Shown here: one piece after another, positions 26,277-34,830 of the stretch
Numbering within the stretch: the first letter of the stretch is position 1
Layout: the number at the start of each line of letters is the position of its first letter
DNA from: Leptospirales bacterium
Lineage (GTDB): Bacteria > Spirochaetota > Leptospiria > Leptospirales > Leptonemataceae
Reading direction: 5' to 3'
Length of the DNA stretch: 64,000 bases
Assembly: GCA_019694685.1 (NCBI GenBank)
Contig: JAIBBM010000016.1
Location: forward strand, 1 to 64,000
The notes under the pieces: generated by a model
Seen by the model: the letters and a program-made list of their open reading frames with translations, nothing else
Database searches by the model: none
Told to the model about the DNA's origin: nothing
Made by a program: the position numbers and the translations under genes

Positions 26277-27041
26277 TTACGGCAGTACCAGTGCTGTGAA
26301 TTCAGTAGAGGCCGCGCTACCCGTTGGGTTCAGATTGGAGTAACCATACACTTTGATGTACCAGCGGCCGGTCCCCGGATGAATGCTCACACTCGTTGGC
26401 GCAGTTGGACCGGACACGTAAGGGACATCCTGGCATGTGCCGCCTGACGTGAAGCCCTGAGTCTGGCTGTAGCAAACACGATATCCGCCACCTGCCTGAT
26501 TCAGAGCTTTTTCTTTGTTCGCCGTCCATTGTACCAGAACGTTGCAGTTGCCAGTACAGGTAAACGCTGGATCCGCGGCGATTGTGACTTTGTTGTAAGT
26601 AAAATAGGATGAATAACAGGTAGATCCTTGCGGACAAACAGCTACGTAGTACTGAGATGCTACTACTGCTGCAGCCGGAATCGTAAACGTTACCGAAGTC
26701 TGGCCCTCATTGATCGTTGTGCTTCCTACGGCAATGTCGGGACCATCAATGGTGGTGTTGAGAGACAAATAAATATCCGCCTGTCTGGGGGCTCCTGTGA
26801 TTGGATAGGTCGAGGCCGACACAGACATGGATTGATATCTGCCCACCGATGAAGAAGACACACTGCTAATAGAATAAGAAACTGGATACGTTGGCGCCGC
26901 AGGTGTCCCTGCAGTGGATCGACCGGAGGCTGCCGCACCCGCCACAGCCAGAAGACCAATGTTTTCCATTCCAGAGTCGGTGGTTGTTTTCTGACATGAA
27001 ATCAGAGTGATGCAAAAAAGGAGAATAAGAATGCGAGTCAT
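26277..27041 (-). CDS. Surface lipoprotein with Fn3-like C-terminal domain
   Basis: 254 residues. The signal ends in lipobox 'LISCQKTT'. A low-complexity Gly/Ala/Ser/Pro linker follows (about 30-75). A beta-rich domain with two cysteine pairs comes next. The end resembles a fibronectin type III module ('NVLVQWTANKEKALNQAGGGYRVCYS...RWYIKVYGYSN'). It sits 12 bp before the subtilisin gene, so it is probably co-transcribed. A surface partner or substrate-recruiting role for the protease is inferred. Confidence 0.75.
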   Translation of the reverse strand: MTRILILLFCITLISCQKTTTDSGMENIGLLAVAGAAASGRSTAGTPAAPTYPVSYSISSVSSSSVGRYQSMSVSASTYPITGAPRQADIYLSLNTTIDGPDIAVGSTTINEGQTSVTFTIPAAAVVASQYYVAVCPQGSTCYSSYFTYNKVTIAADPAFTCTGNCNVLVQWTANKEKALNQAGGGYRVCYSQTQGFTSGGTCQDVPYVSGPTAPTSVSIHPGTGRWYIKVYGYSNLNPTGSAASTEFTALVLP

Positions 27042-27443
27042 GAGCCTGATCCAATCAAAAGATACACCTGATCCTTTTGTTGGACGTTAGTTGTCAATGA
27101 GTTACGATTTTGAAGCTATTGATCCGATTTTTTTTTAAACAGCATGTTGTTGGTTACCATTTTCATGCAGTTCATTCACCGTGCGTGTCTTAATAGCCTG
27201 TGTACCCAGGAATGCTACAATCATGATTTTGGCGGCAAACGATCGACGCAGGGGACCAAAACGCGACAGAGTGTGATAGATCCCTGAATTCATCATGAGA
27301 TCATGATACCGATCCAGACTCAACGCGTCCCATGTTTTCCATAAAGTTTTGACAGTAACGAATCTGAACTATCGGAAAAAGAAAAAGAACTCACCTTAAA
27401 TCTACTCGACGCGTACTAACATCCCGCCAGTCTATCGTTTCGC
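27042..27443. other. Gene-poor gap with a sensor-protein relic
   Basis: Apart from the minus-strand relic at 27135-27323 and a T-rich run near 27128, this 400-bp gap shows no gene, RNA or clear terminator. The upstream promoter of the lipoprotein-protease operon should lie in its left part. Confidence 0.5.
27135..27323 (-). pseudogene. N-terminal remnant of a membrane sensor protein (tentative)
   Basis: 62 codons ending at a stop. 'LSRFGPLRRSFAAKIMIVAF' followed by 'LGT' recalls the start of sensor proteins whose first helix follows a '...RRxFxxKIxxVAFLGTHIP' stretch. Here the frame changes to unrelated sequence right after 'LGTQ', so only the first helix is left. The parent could be a GGDEF or other signalling protein. 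The family match is from memory of such sequences and is tentative. Confidence 0.35.
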
Positions 27444-27657
27444 ATGATGAGACCATTTTCCCTACTCTGCATGCTTGGGTGGCTGGTGACCGTCAGCTGC
27501 ACCGTCAGCGCCGATTGCAGGACAATGGTATCCGGGAGCGGGTACTGTCATGGTCTATTCGATCAATCGTCTCACCGGTGACATCACTCTCGTGGACACA
27601 AAAGCGGCCGCCGCTGGTTCCCAATCCATTGCCTTTTCCAATCGCTACACTTTCTAA
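27444..27657 (+). pseudogene. Truncated and frameshifted beta-propeller lipoprotein gene
   Basis: The first frame gives a lipoprotein-type signal (MMRPFSLLCMLGWLVTVSC). A shift near 27535 continues as 'VMVYSINRLTGDITLVDTKA', which resembles a propeller repeat of the kind in 12399-13508 ('SEYSIDRGTGLLSSVGTA'), and stops at 27657. Both the shift and the early stop show it is a relic of a lactonase-like lipoprotein gene, now cut off by the convergent transglutaminase-like gene. Confidence 0.65.
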
Positions 27658-27662
27658 ACAAT

Positions 27663-29141
27663 CTACTTTCTGCCAGTTCTCGGAGGAGGCCCGCCTGATC
27701 CGGGAGTGCGAACATAATCTGGCTTCTCCGGTAAAAGCATGGCGCGTTGAGCTACCTGAGAGTCCATCATCTGAACGTTAAACGACAGCGTTTCGCGCCC
27801 ACTTCCGGTCCAGAAAAACCAGGTTGTATCCAGCTCCCAAACATTGTCAGGACTAAGAACCGCCACATCCTGCTTAGGATTTGCGGCCATCAGTGGAACG
27901 TAAGAAGGATCAATGATACCGTACTGCGAAGCAACTTGAGGATCATGCGGAAACCACTGTCCTGTGCTCGCATCATAGATTTCGAGAATGGAATGAGGAA
28001 GCGCGGGCGGCGGATCCGTCCATGGACCGATTCCGTACAGTCCTCTGACCGGAACCTTGATGGCACGAAGCATACCGATCGCAATGTAGGTAAAGTAGCC
28101 GCAATCTCCTGTGCCCTGCTTTAGCCAGCTGTGCACTGTATCTCCTTCCACTCGCTTTCCGTATTTGAAATTTGCGCGAAGATAATTCAAAAGTAGATCC
28201 GCTTTCTCTCCAGTGGTTCTGCCCGGACGTGATATCTCTTCCACTTTCGCGATGAATTCCGGATCGTCCTGAGAAAAGAGTCCGTCCTTGTTTTCCACGG
28301 CCCATTCATAGTTCTCATCTCCCACACGGGCAGGCTGGAGGCCGGCAGGGCGAGCGACCATGTTCTTCAAGTTCTGTTCCACTTTCACTTTTAAAACTAC
28401 TTCCGCAGGCCATTCGTCTTCTTGAGCTTTCTCCAATTCCAGAAAATTATTGCCGCGTCGGGCCACTCTTCTTGTTTTTAGACTATCTCCCAGTGAACTT
28501 GTCAGAGAAACAGATTTGAGTGATTGAAAAGGGCGGTCGATTGGCAGACTGAGCCTGATTTTATCAAACGACGTTAGGCGCCATTCTTCCAGCAATTTCG
28601 CAAGTTGCAGTCGCCATGTAAACTCAATGGTTCGCGGCGCAAGTTGGGATCGAACCCAGCTCCCTGCCGGTGCAATTGCAAGCGCTCGCGTTGTATCTCC
28701 CTTCTGCCAGTAAAGCCATGCAAGGTTCTCGGGATACCACGAGCCGATAGTCTTTCGCGCTGCCTTCAGTCTTTTTTGCGCGTCCTGATTCTTTGCGATA
28801 GCAGCATCCCACCTCTGCAATTTCTCCAGACACTGGATTGTCTCTTTATAAGGAAGTTCATCATTTGCATCATTGAGAGCCCAGGCCCTGTTCAAAAACG
28901 GCAGAGCTTCCGACGGCTGATTGAGATACGCGTTTAGAGTATAGCCAATCATGAACGGTCTGCTCCAAACGTTCGGATCCAGGCGATACGCTTCTCTAAA
29001 GAATTCGAGCGCTCTGTCTGGCTGTTTCTGGTTGTAGAGTGCGTCGATTCCTCTGTCATAGGCCGCCTGACTCTGAGGCTGCGACGCGAGTGAAGAGAGA
29101 CAAACCAAAAGAAGTAGAAGAGCAACCTTGATTCTGATCAT
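27663..29141 (-). CDS. Exported TPR protein with transglutaminase-like domain
   Basis: 492 residues with a signal peptide ending 'SSLASQP'. TPR-like helices lie at about 25-190 ('PDRALEFFREAYRLDPN'). A beta-rich linker is followed by the transglutaminase core at about 320-430. The core has 'GTGDCGYFTYIAIGMLRA' with the nucleophile cysteine, 'PHSILEIYDASTGQWFPHDP' with the catalytic histidine, and an aspartate in 'HDPQ'. In bacteria such papain-like proteins act as proteases or amidases more often than as cross-linkers. Probably periplasmic or surface-exposed; the substrate is unknown. Confidence 0.85.
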   Translation of the reverse strand: MIRIKVALLLLLVCLSSLASQPQSQAAYDRGIDALYNQKQPDRALEFFREAYRLDPNVWSRPFMIGYTLNAYLNQPSEALPFLNRAWALNDANDELPYKETIQCLEKLQRWDAAIAKNQDAQKRLKAARKTIGSWYPENLAWLYWQKGDTTRALAIAPAGSWVRSQLAPRTIEFTWRLQLAKLLEEWRLTSFDKIRLSLPIDRPFQSLKSVSLTSSLGDSLKTRRVARRGNNFLELEKAQEDEWPAEVVLKVKVEQNLKNMVARPAGLQPARVGDENYEWAVENKDGLFSQDDPEFIAKVEEISRPGRTTGEKADLLLNYLRANFKYGKRVEGDTVHSWLKQGTGDCGYFTYIAIGMLRAIKVPVRGLYGIGPWTDPPPALPHSILEIYDASTGQWFPHDPQVASQYGIIDPSYVPLMAANPKQDVAVLSPDNVWELDTTWFFWTGSGRETLSFNVQMMDSQVAQRAMLLPEKPDYVRTPGSGGPPPRTGRK

Positions 29142-29283
29142 GCGATGTTTGTAGAGCGCAGCGCGTCACCATGCAAGTCAAAAACGATGAATTTCACGCC
29201 CGCGATTTTCGAGCATTTTAGCTCGACCGGAGCGAAGCACCCCGTAGAAAGAAGAGATCATGAAGGCGTGCGATCGTAGGATA

Positions 29284-29337
29284 CCGGCAATCAGCCACCG
29301 GGGACAACTTCTGGCCACTTCACTCTACCATTGCCGG
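29284..29337. promoter_or_regulatory. Inverted repeat in the ankyrin gene leader
   Basis: CCGGCAAT at 29284 and ATTGCCGG at 29330 are exact complements about 38 bp apart. The second arm ends 10 bp before the GTG start. The structure could hide the ribosome-binding region. Another hairpin, TCGAGC-attttA-GCTCGA, lies near 29208. Regulation is an inference. Confidence 0.4.
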
Positions 29338-29347
29338 ACGCGGCACT

Positions 29348-31525
29348 GTGCCTGATCTGTTCTCGCTCATGGCGTCCGCCGTGTACAATGGAGACGCGGT
29401 CCGCGCAAAACAACTATTAGACGAAGGAGTTCCACCCAATCACATCATGCCCGAAAACCTCGGACATAGCTTTCTAACATTCGCCTGTCTACAGGGACAC
29501 CTGCCAGTAGTCCAGATACTGATCGAAGCGGGCGCCCATATAAACCGAAAAGATTCGTTTCGCACTTCGAGCGGTACCGATGCGGGATACTATCCACTAA
29601 TGGCCGGATGCAATGCGCGCGATCATGCACCAGAAATCGCCAAATACCTTCTGGAACATGGTGCAAAAGTCGACCTCGCCCATCCTTCTGGTAGAGACGG
29701 CGCGATTCATTTTGCGGCCATGCGTGGCGACTCGGCAGTCGTGAAACTGCTGTTAGACGAAGGCGTAAATGTTAATCAGCCGGGTAGCTATGGATCGACT
29801 CCTCTGACGCTTGCCTTGCACATGAATTCGACATCCAACCTCGTAAGAATGCTTCTAAACGCGGGCGCGGAGATCGATTCGTCTCCCAATAAACCAAACC
29901 CACTTTTCGAATTGATTGCGGGCTGGCTGGATGAAGCGGACCTGGCCCGTCTGTTCATCGATCACGGAGTGCCGACCACAGACGCTTCGGGCAGCGCTAT
30001 CGTTCAAGCGGCCTCGCGCGGCAAGACTGCCATCCTGAAGACTTTGCTTGAAAACAAACCATTGTCATCACCCGACACCACGGATGCTGTGCTCGCAGCG
30101 ATGAAGGGGCAGCATTTTGATGCAGTGGAGTTTCTTCTGCGCCACGGCGCCGATCCGAATGCAGCCGAGCGATTTGAGGGCACACTCCTCAGACAGGCCA
30201 CCAGAGCGGGAAATACAAAACTTGTTTCTCTGATTCGTCTCAAGCAAAAAGAAAAATCGGAAACCAGAAATACCGGCGCTATGCTTGCCGCGGCAGAAAA
30301 CGGCGATCTTGCGATGATGCGTTTGCTCTTCGAATCGGGACTTCCGATCGATGAAGTTCACGATGGTGAAGTCTGGGGTTCGAAAAAAGAAACTCCACTG
30401 ATGAGAGCCGCTGCGCGCGGAAGAATGGAAGCAGTAGAGTATCTAATGTTGCACGGAGCAAGCGTAGATGCAGTCGACGAAAAAGGAAACACACCGCTCA
30501 TGTATGCGGCCGCGGCGGGCCAGACAGAAGCCATAGGATATCTTCTCGATCACGGCGCTTCCATCGACTCAACCAACCATTTAAACTGGAATGCACTCAT
30601 GCAAGCGTGCTTCACCGGAAAAGAGAGTGCTGCAAGACTGCTGCTCGAACGCGGTTCGAGGACAGATCCAATCGATCTGGAAAAAGGGGCTACAGCACTT
30701 TCCCTGGCAAGGATGTCAGAGAACACCAACCTTGTGAAAATGCTCGAAGAAAGAGGAGTGACGGATAGACTCCGGCGAAGAAGAGCCTCGAATCAGCAAT
30801 ATGCGGGCATTGCTGATTGCGATATTTGCACCTACATGGCGCCCCGCCAGGAGTTGACTCATTCCTACACTCCGGAAAAAACAGAGGACCTGCTCATCAT
30901 TCACGAAGAAGGAAGCGTGGACTACAAACAAGAAATCACGCGAATGATAAAGAAATGCAAAGAATGCGGCACCTACTACTATCACTATCACTTCATTGAT
31001 ACAGAAGATTCGATAGGAGGCGCGGGACCGATCTGCTCGCACTACCTGATTCGACTCAACCTGCTCTGGGCCCTGGATTTGTTTTCGAAATTAGAAAAGA
31101 CCGGGGAACTGGGCGAATTGAATCAACGATACAGTCAGCTGATTGAATCGTTCGCCATTCTGTTGCGGGCAGAAAACCATATCATTCCACCCTATGTACT
31201 TCCAACGGTCGTGGAATCGCTGAATGATTTCTACGTCATGAAAAGTTCCTGGAATTCCATTGTGACTTTGCTTTGCCATCCAACCATCGCCGTGCTTACT
31301 CTTGAAGATATCTTGCGCGTTTTCGGAGAGAATGCGCGCGATGACACTTACCCACCTTTCACGCCTTACAGAAACTTTACGAAAGATGCTCACGATAAGA
31401 TGCGAAAATTGCTGAGGAAGAATCAGAAGGAGTTCAGAGAGCACTTGAATCGAATTGCGCGAAGCTGCGATCAAAAGACCTCCGACTTTTTTCTGAGAAC
31501 TGCACAAGCATACAAAATAGGCTAG
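29348..31525 (+). CDS. Ankyrin-repeat protein with cysteine-rich C-terminal domain
   Basis: 725 residues from a GTG start; an ATG at 29369 is an alternative. About 12 ankyrin repeats fill residues 1-470, for example 'EIAKYLLEHGAKVD' and 'NTPLMYAAAAGQTEAIGYLL'. The last 230 residues are a different domain, beginning 'CDICTYMAPRQELTHSY' and 'KKCKECGTYYYHYHF'. The paired CxxC motifs look like a metal site. I do not recognise the domain. No signal peptide is seen, so it is likely cytoplasmic or a type-independent effector. The next gene starts 2 bp after its stop, so the two proteins probably work together. Confidence 0.85.
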   Translation: MPDLFSLMASAVYNGDAVRAKQLLDEGVPPNHIMPENLGHSFLTFACLQGHLPVVQILIEAGAHINRKDSFRTSSGTDAGYYPLMAGCNARDHAPEIAKYLLEHGAKVDLAHPSGRDGAIHFAAMRGDSAVVKLLLDEGVNVNQPGSYGSTPLTLALHMNSTSNLVRMLLNAGAEIDSSPNKPNPLFELIAGWLDEADLARLFIDHGVPTTDASGSAIVQAASRGKTAILKTLLENKPLSSPDTTDAVLAAMKGQHFDAVEFLLRHGADPNAAERFEGTLLRQATRAGNTKLVSLIRLKQKEKSETRNTGAMLAAAENGDLAMMRLLFESGLPIDEVHDGEVWGSKKETPLMRAAARGRMEAVEYLMLHGASVDAVDEKGNTPLMYAAAAGQTEAIGYLLDHGASIDSTNHLNWNALMQACFTGKESAARLLLERGSRTDPIDLEKGATALSLARMSENTNLVKMLEERGVTDRLRRRRASNQQYAGIADCDICTYMAPRQELTHSYTPEKTEDLLIIHEEGSVDYKQEITRMIKKCKECGTYYYHYHFIDTEDSIGGAGPICSHYLIRLNLLWALDLFSKLEKTGELGELNQRYSQLIESFAILLRAENHIIPPYVLPTVVESLNDFYVMKSSWNSIVTLLCHPTIAVLTLEDILRVFGENARDDTYPPFTPYRNFTKDAHDKMRKLLRKNQKEFREHLNRIARSCDQKTSDFFLRTAQAYKIG

Positions 31526-31527
31526 AA

Positions 31528-32451
31528 ATGCTGGACGAATACTGCGACACACTTTCCGATCCCGCGCTACTTGAGATCGCACTTCGCCTGACAGAACTTT
31601 CTTTGCCAGTCTGGGACAAACACTTCTCTTCCCACCCGGAAGAAGAGAGAAAACTGGCTCGAGCAATGAACGAAGCGACCCGCGTGCCCGGCGCAAGAAC
31701 ACTGGATGCACATTTTCCAGAGACAGCTCTCTCTATGATTGAGAAATGCTATGCCGATTCTAAAACCGGGCCCTCCGCGCTTGAAAAGCTTCGCGGCAAC
31801 CCTGAACTCATTCATCTTTTGTGCACTTCCATGCAACCTCTGACGAACCAGGAGTGGGATGAAGCATTCCCGCGATCCGTTCGACTTGTCTTTACGTCAG
31901 TCTGGAACATACTGAGCTGGCTTGTGTATACTCAGTACAGCTCATCAGATGAAAACCATATCTATGTGGCCATCAATCAAGCAGCGGACGCGTTGTTGAG
32001 CGAAGGACTCTTCTCTGTGGAACAGATCAATGCGATTCTGGCAGAGTACAAAAACAGAATCTATCCAAATGAAATCAATCTGTACCCGTCAAGGACCGAC
32101 AGAAGCAAGAATTCTTCTGCAATGCAGGGATTCGCTGAAAACGACGCGTATACTTTCATCGCAACCGGAGAGCGCGCTCCGGGAAATGCTCCAGCGGATT
32201 CGCAGCGGCGCCTGATACTCAGGCAAATGAAGGAAGAAAACAAAAGCATCTGGGATTCTGATTATGAGTACTTCAACGGAATCTCAAGGACCTATTCGTA
32301 CAATCACGAACAGGAAAGCTACTGGATCACCGAAATAGACATCATAGCAGCAAGCTTCTGCAACGAGCGCGCGCTCACCGAAGAGGAAATGCTGGCCGCT
32401 CTGAGCGATTTTTCGCTCCATCATTTACGCGAAAGTGGTTTTACTTTCTGA
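31528..32451 (+). CDS. Unknown protein, operon partner of the ankyrin protein
   Basis: 307 residues, largely helical and acidic, without signal peptide or membrane segment. Notable stretches are 'WDEAFPRSVRLVFTSVWNIL', 'QAADALLSEGLFSVEQINAIL' and 'SYWITEIDIIAASF'. No family is recognised. The start lies 2 bp after the ankyrin stop, which points to translational coupling. The length and the helical N-terminus partly resemble the C-terminal part of the ankyrin protein ('IRLNLLWALDLFSKLE'), so a shared origin is possible but unproved. Confidence 0.7.
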   Translation: MLDEYCDTLSDPALLEIALRLTELSLPVWDKHFSSHPEEERKLARAMNEATRVPGARTLDAHFPETALSMIEKCYADSKTGPSALEKLRGNPELIHLLCTSMQPLTNQEWDEAFPRSVRLVFTSVWNILSWLVYTQYSSSDENHIYVAINQAADALLSEGLFSVEQINAILAEYKNRIYPNEINLYPSRTDRSKNSSAMQGFAENDAYTFIATGERAPGNAPADSQRRLILRQMKEENKSIWDSDYEYFNGISRTYSYNHEQESYWITEIDIIAASFCNERALTEEEMLAALSDFSLHHLRESGFTF

Positions 32452-32456
32452 GGCCT

Positions 32457-33203
32457 CTATTTCGTGGAAGCACGATAGAGTTTGCTCCCGGAAATAATGA
32501 ACAGATCATCTCCGATCGATGCTGCGCCTTCCACTTCAGTCCAACCGCCTCCGCCGATCTCTGTGTACTTTCCTGCGCGGTCAATCTTATACAACTTGTT
32601 GCCGTCCACAGCCCACAAAGAACCACCCGCAGCAACAAAGGCAGAAGTAGAACTCCATCCTCCATCTCCGAGCTCAGTGTATTTTCCAGTCTTGTCTGTT
32701 CTGTAGAGCTTGCCGCTGTCTATGATCCAGAGTGCTCCGTCAAAAGCAACCATCGCACTGCTCTTACTCCATCCGCCTTCCCCCACTTCTACATATTTTC
32801 CATTCTTGTCTACTTTGTAGAGAGTGCCGTTGTCAATGATCCAGAGTGAGCCATCGAGCGTAGTCATAAGCCTGGTCTTGCTCCAGCCACTGGCAACCTC
32901 CGCATACTTTCCATTCTTATCCACGCGATAGAGTTTCCCGCCGTCTATGATCCACAGAGCTCCGTCCATCCCGCACATCGCAGAAGTTTCACTCCAGCCT
33001 CCGTCACCCAGTTCAGTGTATTTTCCGCTCGAGTCTGTTCTGTAAAGTTTGCCTCCGTGAACGGCATAAATGGCGCCGTCGAGTGCAGTCATCGCACGCG
33101 TACCATCCCATCCACCGCCAAGCTCTTTGTAGTCCCCGGGCTTTGCGATCAGACCTGAGAGAGATGCGAAGAATAGAATGCAAATGGCGGATGCGAATTT
33201 CAT
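32457..33203 (-). CDS. Exported six-repeat beta-propeller protein
   Basis: About 248 residues from the ATG at 33203, which has AGAGA just upstream. Signal peptide 1-17. The mature part is six nearly identical repeats of 37-38 residues built on 'YTELGDGGWS', then a 'DGALWIIDGGKLYRVDK' section, as in tectonin- or KWG-like propellers. The high identity between blades suggests recent internal duplication. These folds often bind sugars or lipopolysaccharide; no such activity can be read from the sequence. Confidence 0.8.
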   Translation of the reverse strand: MKFASAICILFFASLSGLIAKPGDYKELGGGWDGTRAMTALDGAIYAVHGGKLYRTDSSGKYTELGDGGWSETSAMCGMDGALWIIDGGKLYRVDKNGKYAEVASGWSKTRLMTTLDGSLWIIDNGTLYKVDKNGKYVEVGEGGWSKSSAMVAFDGALWIIDSGKLYRTDKTGKYTELGDGGWSSTSAFVAAGGSLWAVDGNKLYKIDRAGKYTEIGGGGWTEVEGAASIGDDLFIISGSKLYRASTK

Positions 33204-33353
33204 TTCTCTAGTCCAGACCAGGAGCAAGAAGGAGTCAAACGGGTTTTGATCACCTGGAATAAATCCCGTATCTCTCGGAGAAAGCCGGAGGCAGAGACAT
33301 CTCTTTTAAAAAAGCAATTGTCCGGGAGGCCACTTCCGGCGAAAAGGACTCAA

Positions 33354-33962
33354 ATGCGTCCCACCATATTTGTAATGGACCTGGAAGGATGCTTGATCCC
33401 GGAAATCTGGCTACACATCGCAGACAAGACTGGAATCGCAGATCTCAGAAAGACAACCAGGGACGTGGCCGACTACCGGGAGCTCATGAACGGCAGGCTT
33501 GCGGTTCTAGATCGGCACAAAATCAAACTCTCAGACATTCAGGCCATGCTCGCCGATCTTGGAATTTTAGAAGGCGCGCGTGACTTTGTAGAATGGGTGC
33601 GCGAAAAAACAGAATTCATTATCCTTTCAGATACGTATGTGGAATTCGCAAAGCCTCTCATGAAGGGCCTTGGGAACCCCACTCTATTTTGCCATCGCCT
33701 CACTACAAACGCAGCAGGACAGATAGACGGCTATGCTCTTCGCAGCGAAGACAGCAAAGCGGACATTGTGCGGGCACTTAAAGGAAATGGATTTCGCATT
33801 ATGGCCGCTGGCGATTCTTTCAACGACTCCAACATGCTGATCCAGGCGGATAACGCCAGATGGTTTCGCGCGCCTGCATCCATTGTAGAGAAATTTCCGC
33901 AGTTCCCCGCGCTCACTGAATACCAGGATCTTAAGAATGCGATTTCGCAATTCTTGCTTTGA
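33354..33962 (+). CDS. thrH: ThrH-type phosphoserine phosphatase/homoserine phosphotransferase
   Basis: 202 residues, the usual length of ThrH. HAD-superfamily motifs are in order: nucleophile Asp in 'VMDLEGCLIPEIWLHIADKTG', Ser/Thr in 'FIILSDTYVEFAKPLM' and the acidic motif in 'MAAGDSFNDSNML'. 'RKTTRDVADYRELMNGRL' is characteristic of ThrH rather than of SerB. ThrH dephosphorylates phosphoserine and can move the phosphate to homoserine, linking serine and threonine synthesis. The start at 33354 was chosen because AAGGA lies 5 bp upstream; earlier frame codons are not protein-like. The last 32 bp overlap cobA on the other strand. Confidence 0.93.
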   Translation: MRPTIFVMDLEGCLIPEIWLHIADKTGIADLRKTTRDVADYRELMNGRLAVLDRHKIKLSDIQAMLADLGILEGARDFVEWVREKTEFIILSDTYVEFAKPLMKGLGNPTLFCHRLTTNAAGQIDGYALRSEDSKADIVRALKGNGFRIMAAGDSFNDSNMLIQADNARWFRAPASIVEKFPQFPALTEYQDLKNAISQFLL

Positions 33963-34767
33963 GTGCAGGATCCATCATCCGCAGAACATCCCCAACAATC
34001 GCCACAGCAGGAAAACGAACAGACCTGGATACCTCAGGATCCCTGGCGTGCGAGATTGTAGTGAGAGTGACTGACTCTTCCGGTAAGCTGATATTGGACA
34101 CAAGTGCGATGGAAGTATTTTCTTCTCTTCCGGCCTCTATCAATGACTGACAGATCCGGGAAAGATGATGCTGACCCATATAGAAGACAAGTGTCAAAGA
34201 GGAACTGGCCAGGTACTTCCAGTCATGATGTGGAAAGCCATCGTCCGATTCTCTATCCGCACGACTGTATCCGGATAAGAAAACAACAGACGCCCCCAGA
34301 TCGCGATGTGTGAGAGGGCTCTGTAAGAGCGCGGAGGCCGCGGTGGCAGCGGTGACGCCGGGAATCACCTCAAGCTCGATTCCGTGCTCACGCAAGAATT
34401 GAATCTCCTCACCACCTCGCCCAAAAATAAACGGATCTCCACCCTTGAGCCTAACCACCGTGTGATGCTTCGATGCTTCTTCCAGAATCATCTCATTGAT
34501 CTGGTCCTGCGTGTAACTATGGCTATGCGCTCTCTTACCTACAAATATTCTTCGCGCATTGGGGGAAGCGAACTTGAGAATCTCGGGCCCGATGAGACTG
34601 TCGTATAAAATCACATCTGCAGATTGAATGATCTTGCTTGCCTTGATCGTAAGAAGATCTGGATCACCGGGACCGGCGCCCACGAGATAAACCTTTCCCT
34701 TTGGATGTTGTCCTTCTTCCAGGCCCACGAGTGTAAACTTTTCCAGAGGATCACACCACGCACTCAC
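33931..34767 (-). CDS. cobA: Uroporphyrinogen-III C-methyltransferase
   Basis: 278 residues, GTG start. 'YLVGAGPGDPDLLTIKA' is the SAM-binding P-loop-like signature of the tetrapyrrole methylases, and 'VVRLKGGDPFIFGRGGEE' the second family signature. 'VIPGVTAATAA' is the third. The length and lack of a CysG siroheme domain point to the single-function enzyme that makes precorrin-2 for cobalamin and siroheme. It is divergent from the bluB-cobT fusion, with a 15-bp palindrome in the 63-bp gap, so the two may be co-regulated. Its 3' end overlaps thrH by 32 bp. Confidence 0.93.
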   Translation of the reverse strand: MSAWCDPLEKFTLVGLEEGQHPKGKVYLVGAGPGDPDLLTIKASKIIQSADVILYDSLIGPEILKFASPNARRIFVGKRAHSHSYTQDQINEMILEEASKHHTVVRLKGGDPFIFGRGGEEIQFLREHGIELEVIPGVTAATAASALLQSPLTHRDLGASVVFLSGYSRADRESDDGFPHHDWKYLASSSLTLVFYMGQHHLSRICQSLIEAGREENTSIALVSNISLPEESVTLTTISHARDPEVSRSVRFPAVAIVGDVLRMMDPALKARIAKSHS

Positions 34768-34773
34768 TTTTAA

Positions 34774-34788
34774 GAATCAACCTGATTC
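34774..34788. promoter_or_regulatory. Palindrome between cobA and the bluB-cobT fusion
   Basis: GAATCA-ACC-TGATTC is a perfect 15-bp inverted repeat in the middle of the short divergent gap. It could be an operator shared by both cobalamin genes. No cobalamin riboswitch fits in the 63 bp available. Confidence 0.4.
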
Positions 34789-34830
34789 ACTCTGACTTGA
34801 CAGGCGGCCCAAACAAGAACGGATGCAAGG

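Noticed and set aside
34768..34830. Cobalamin riboswitch before the bluB-cobT fusion
   Set aside because: The gap to cobA is only 63 bp, too short for the aptamer, and no B12-box-like sequence is visible.
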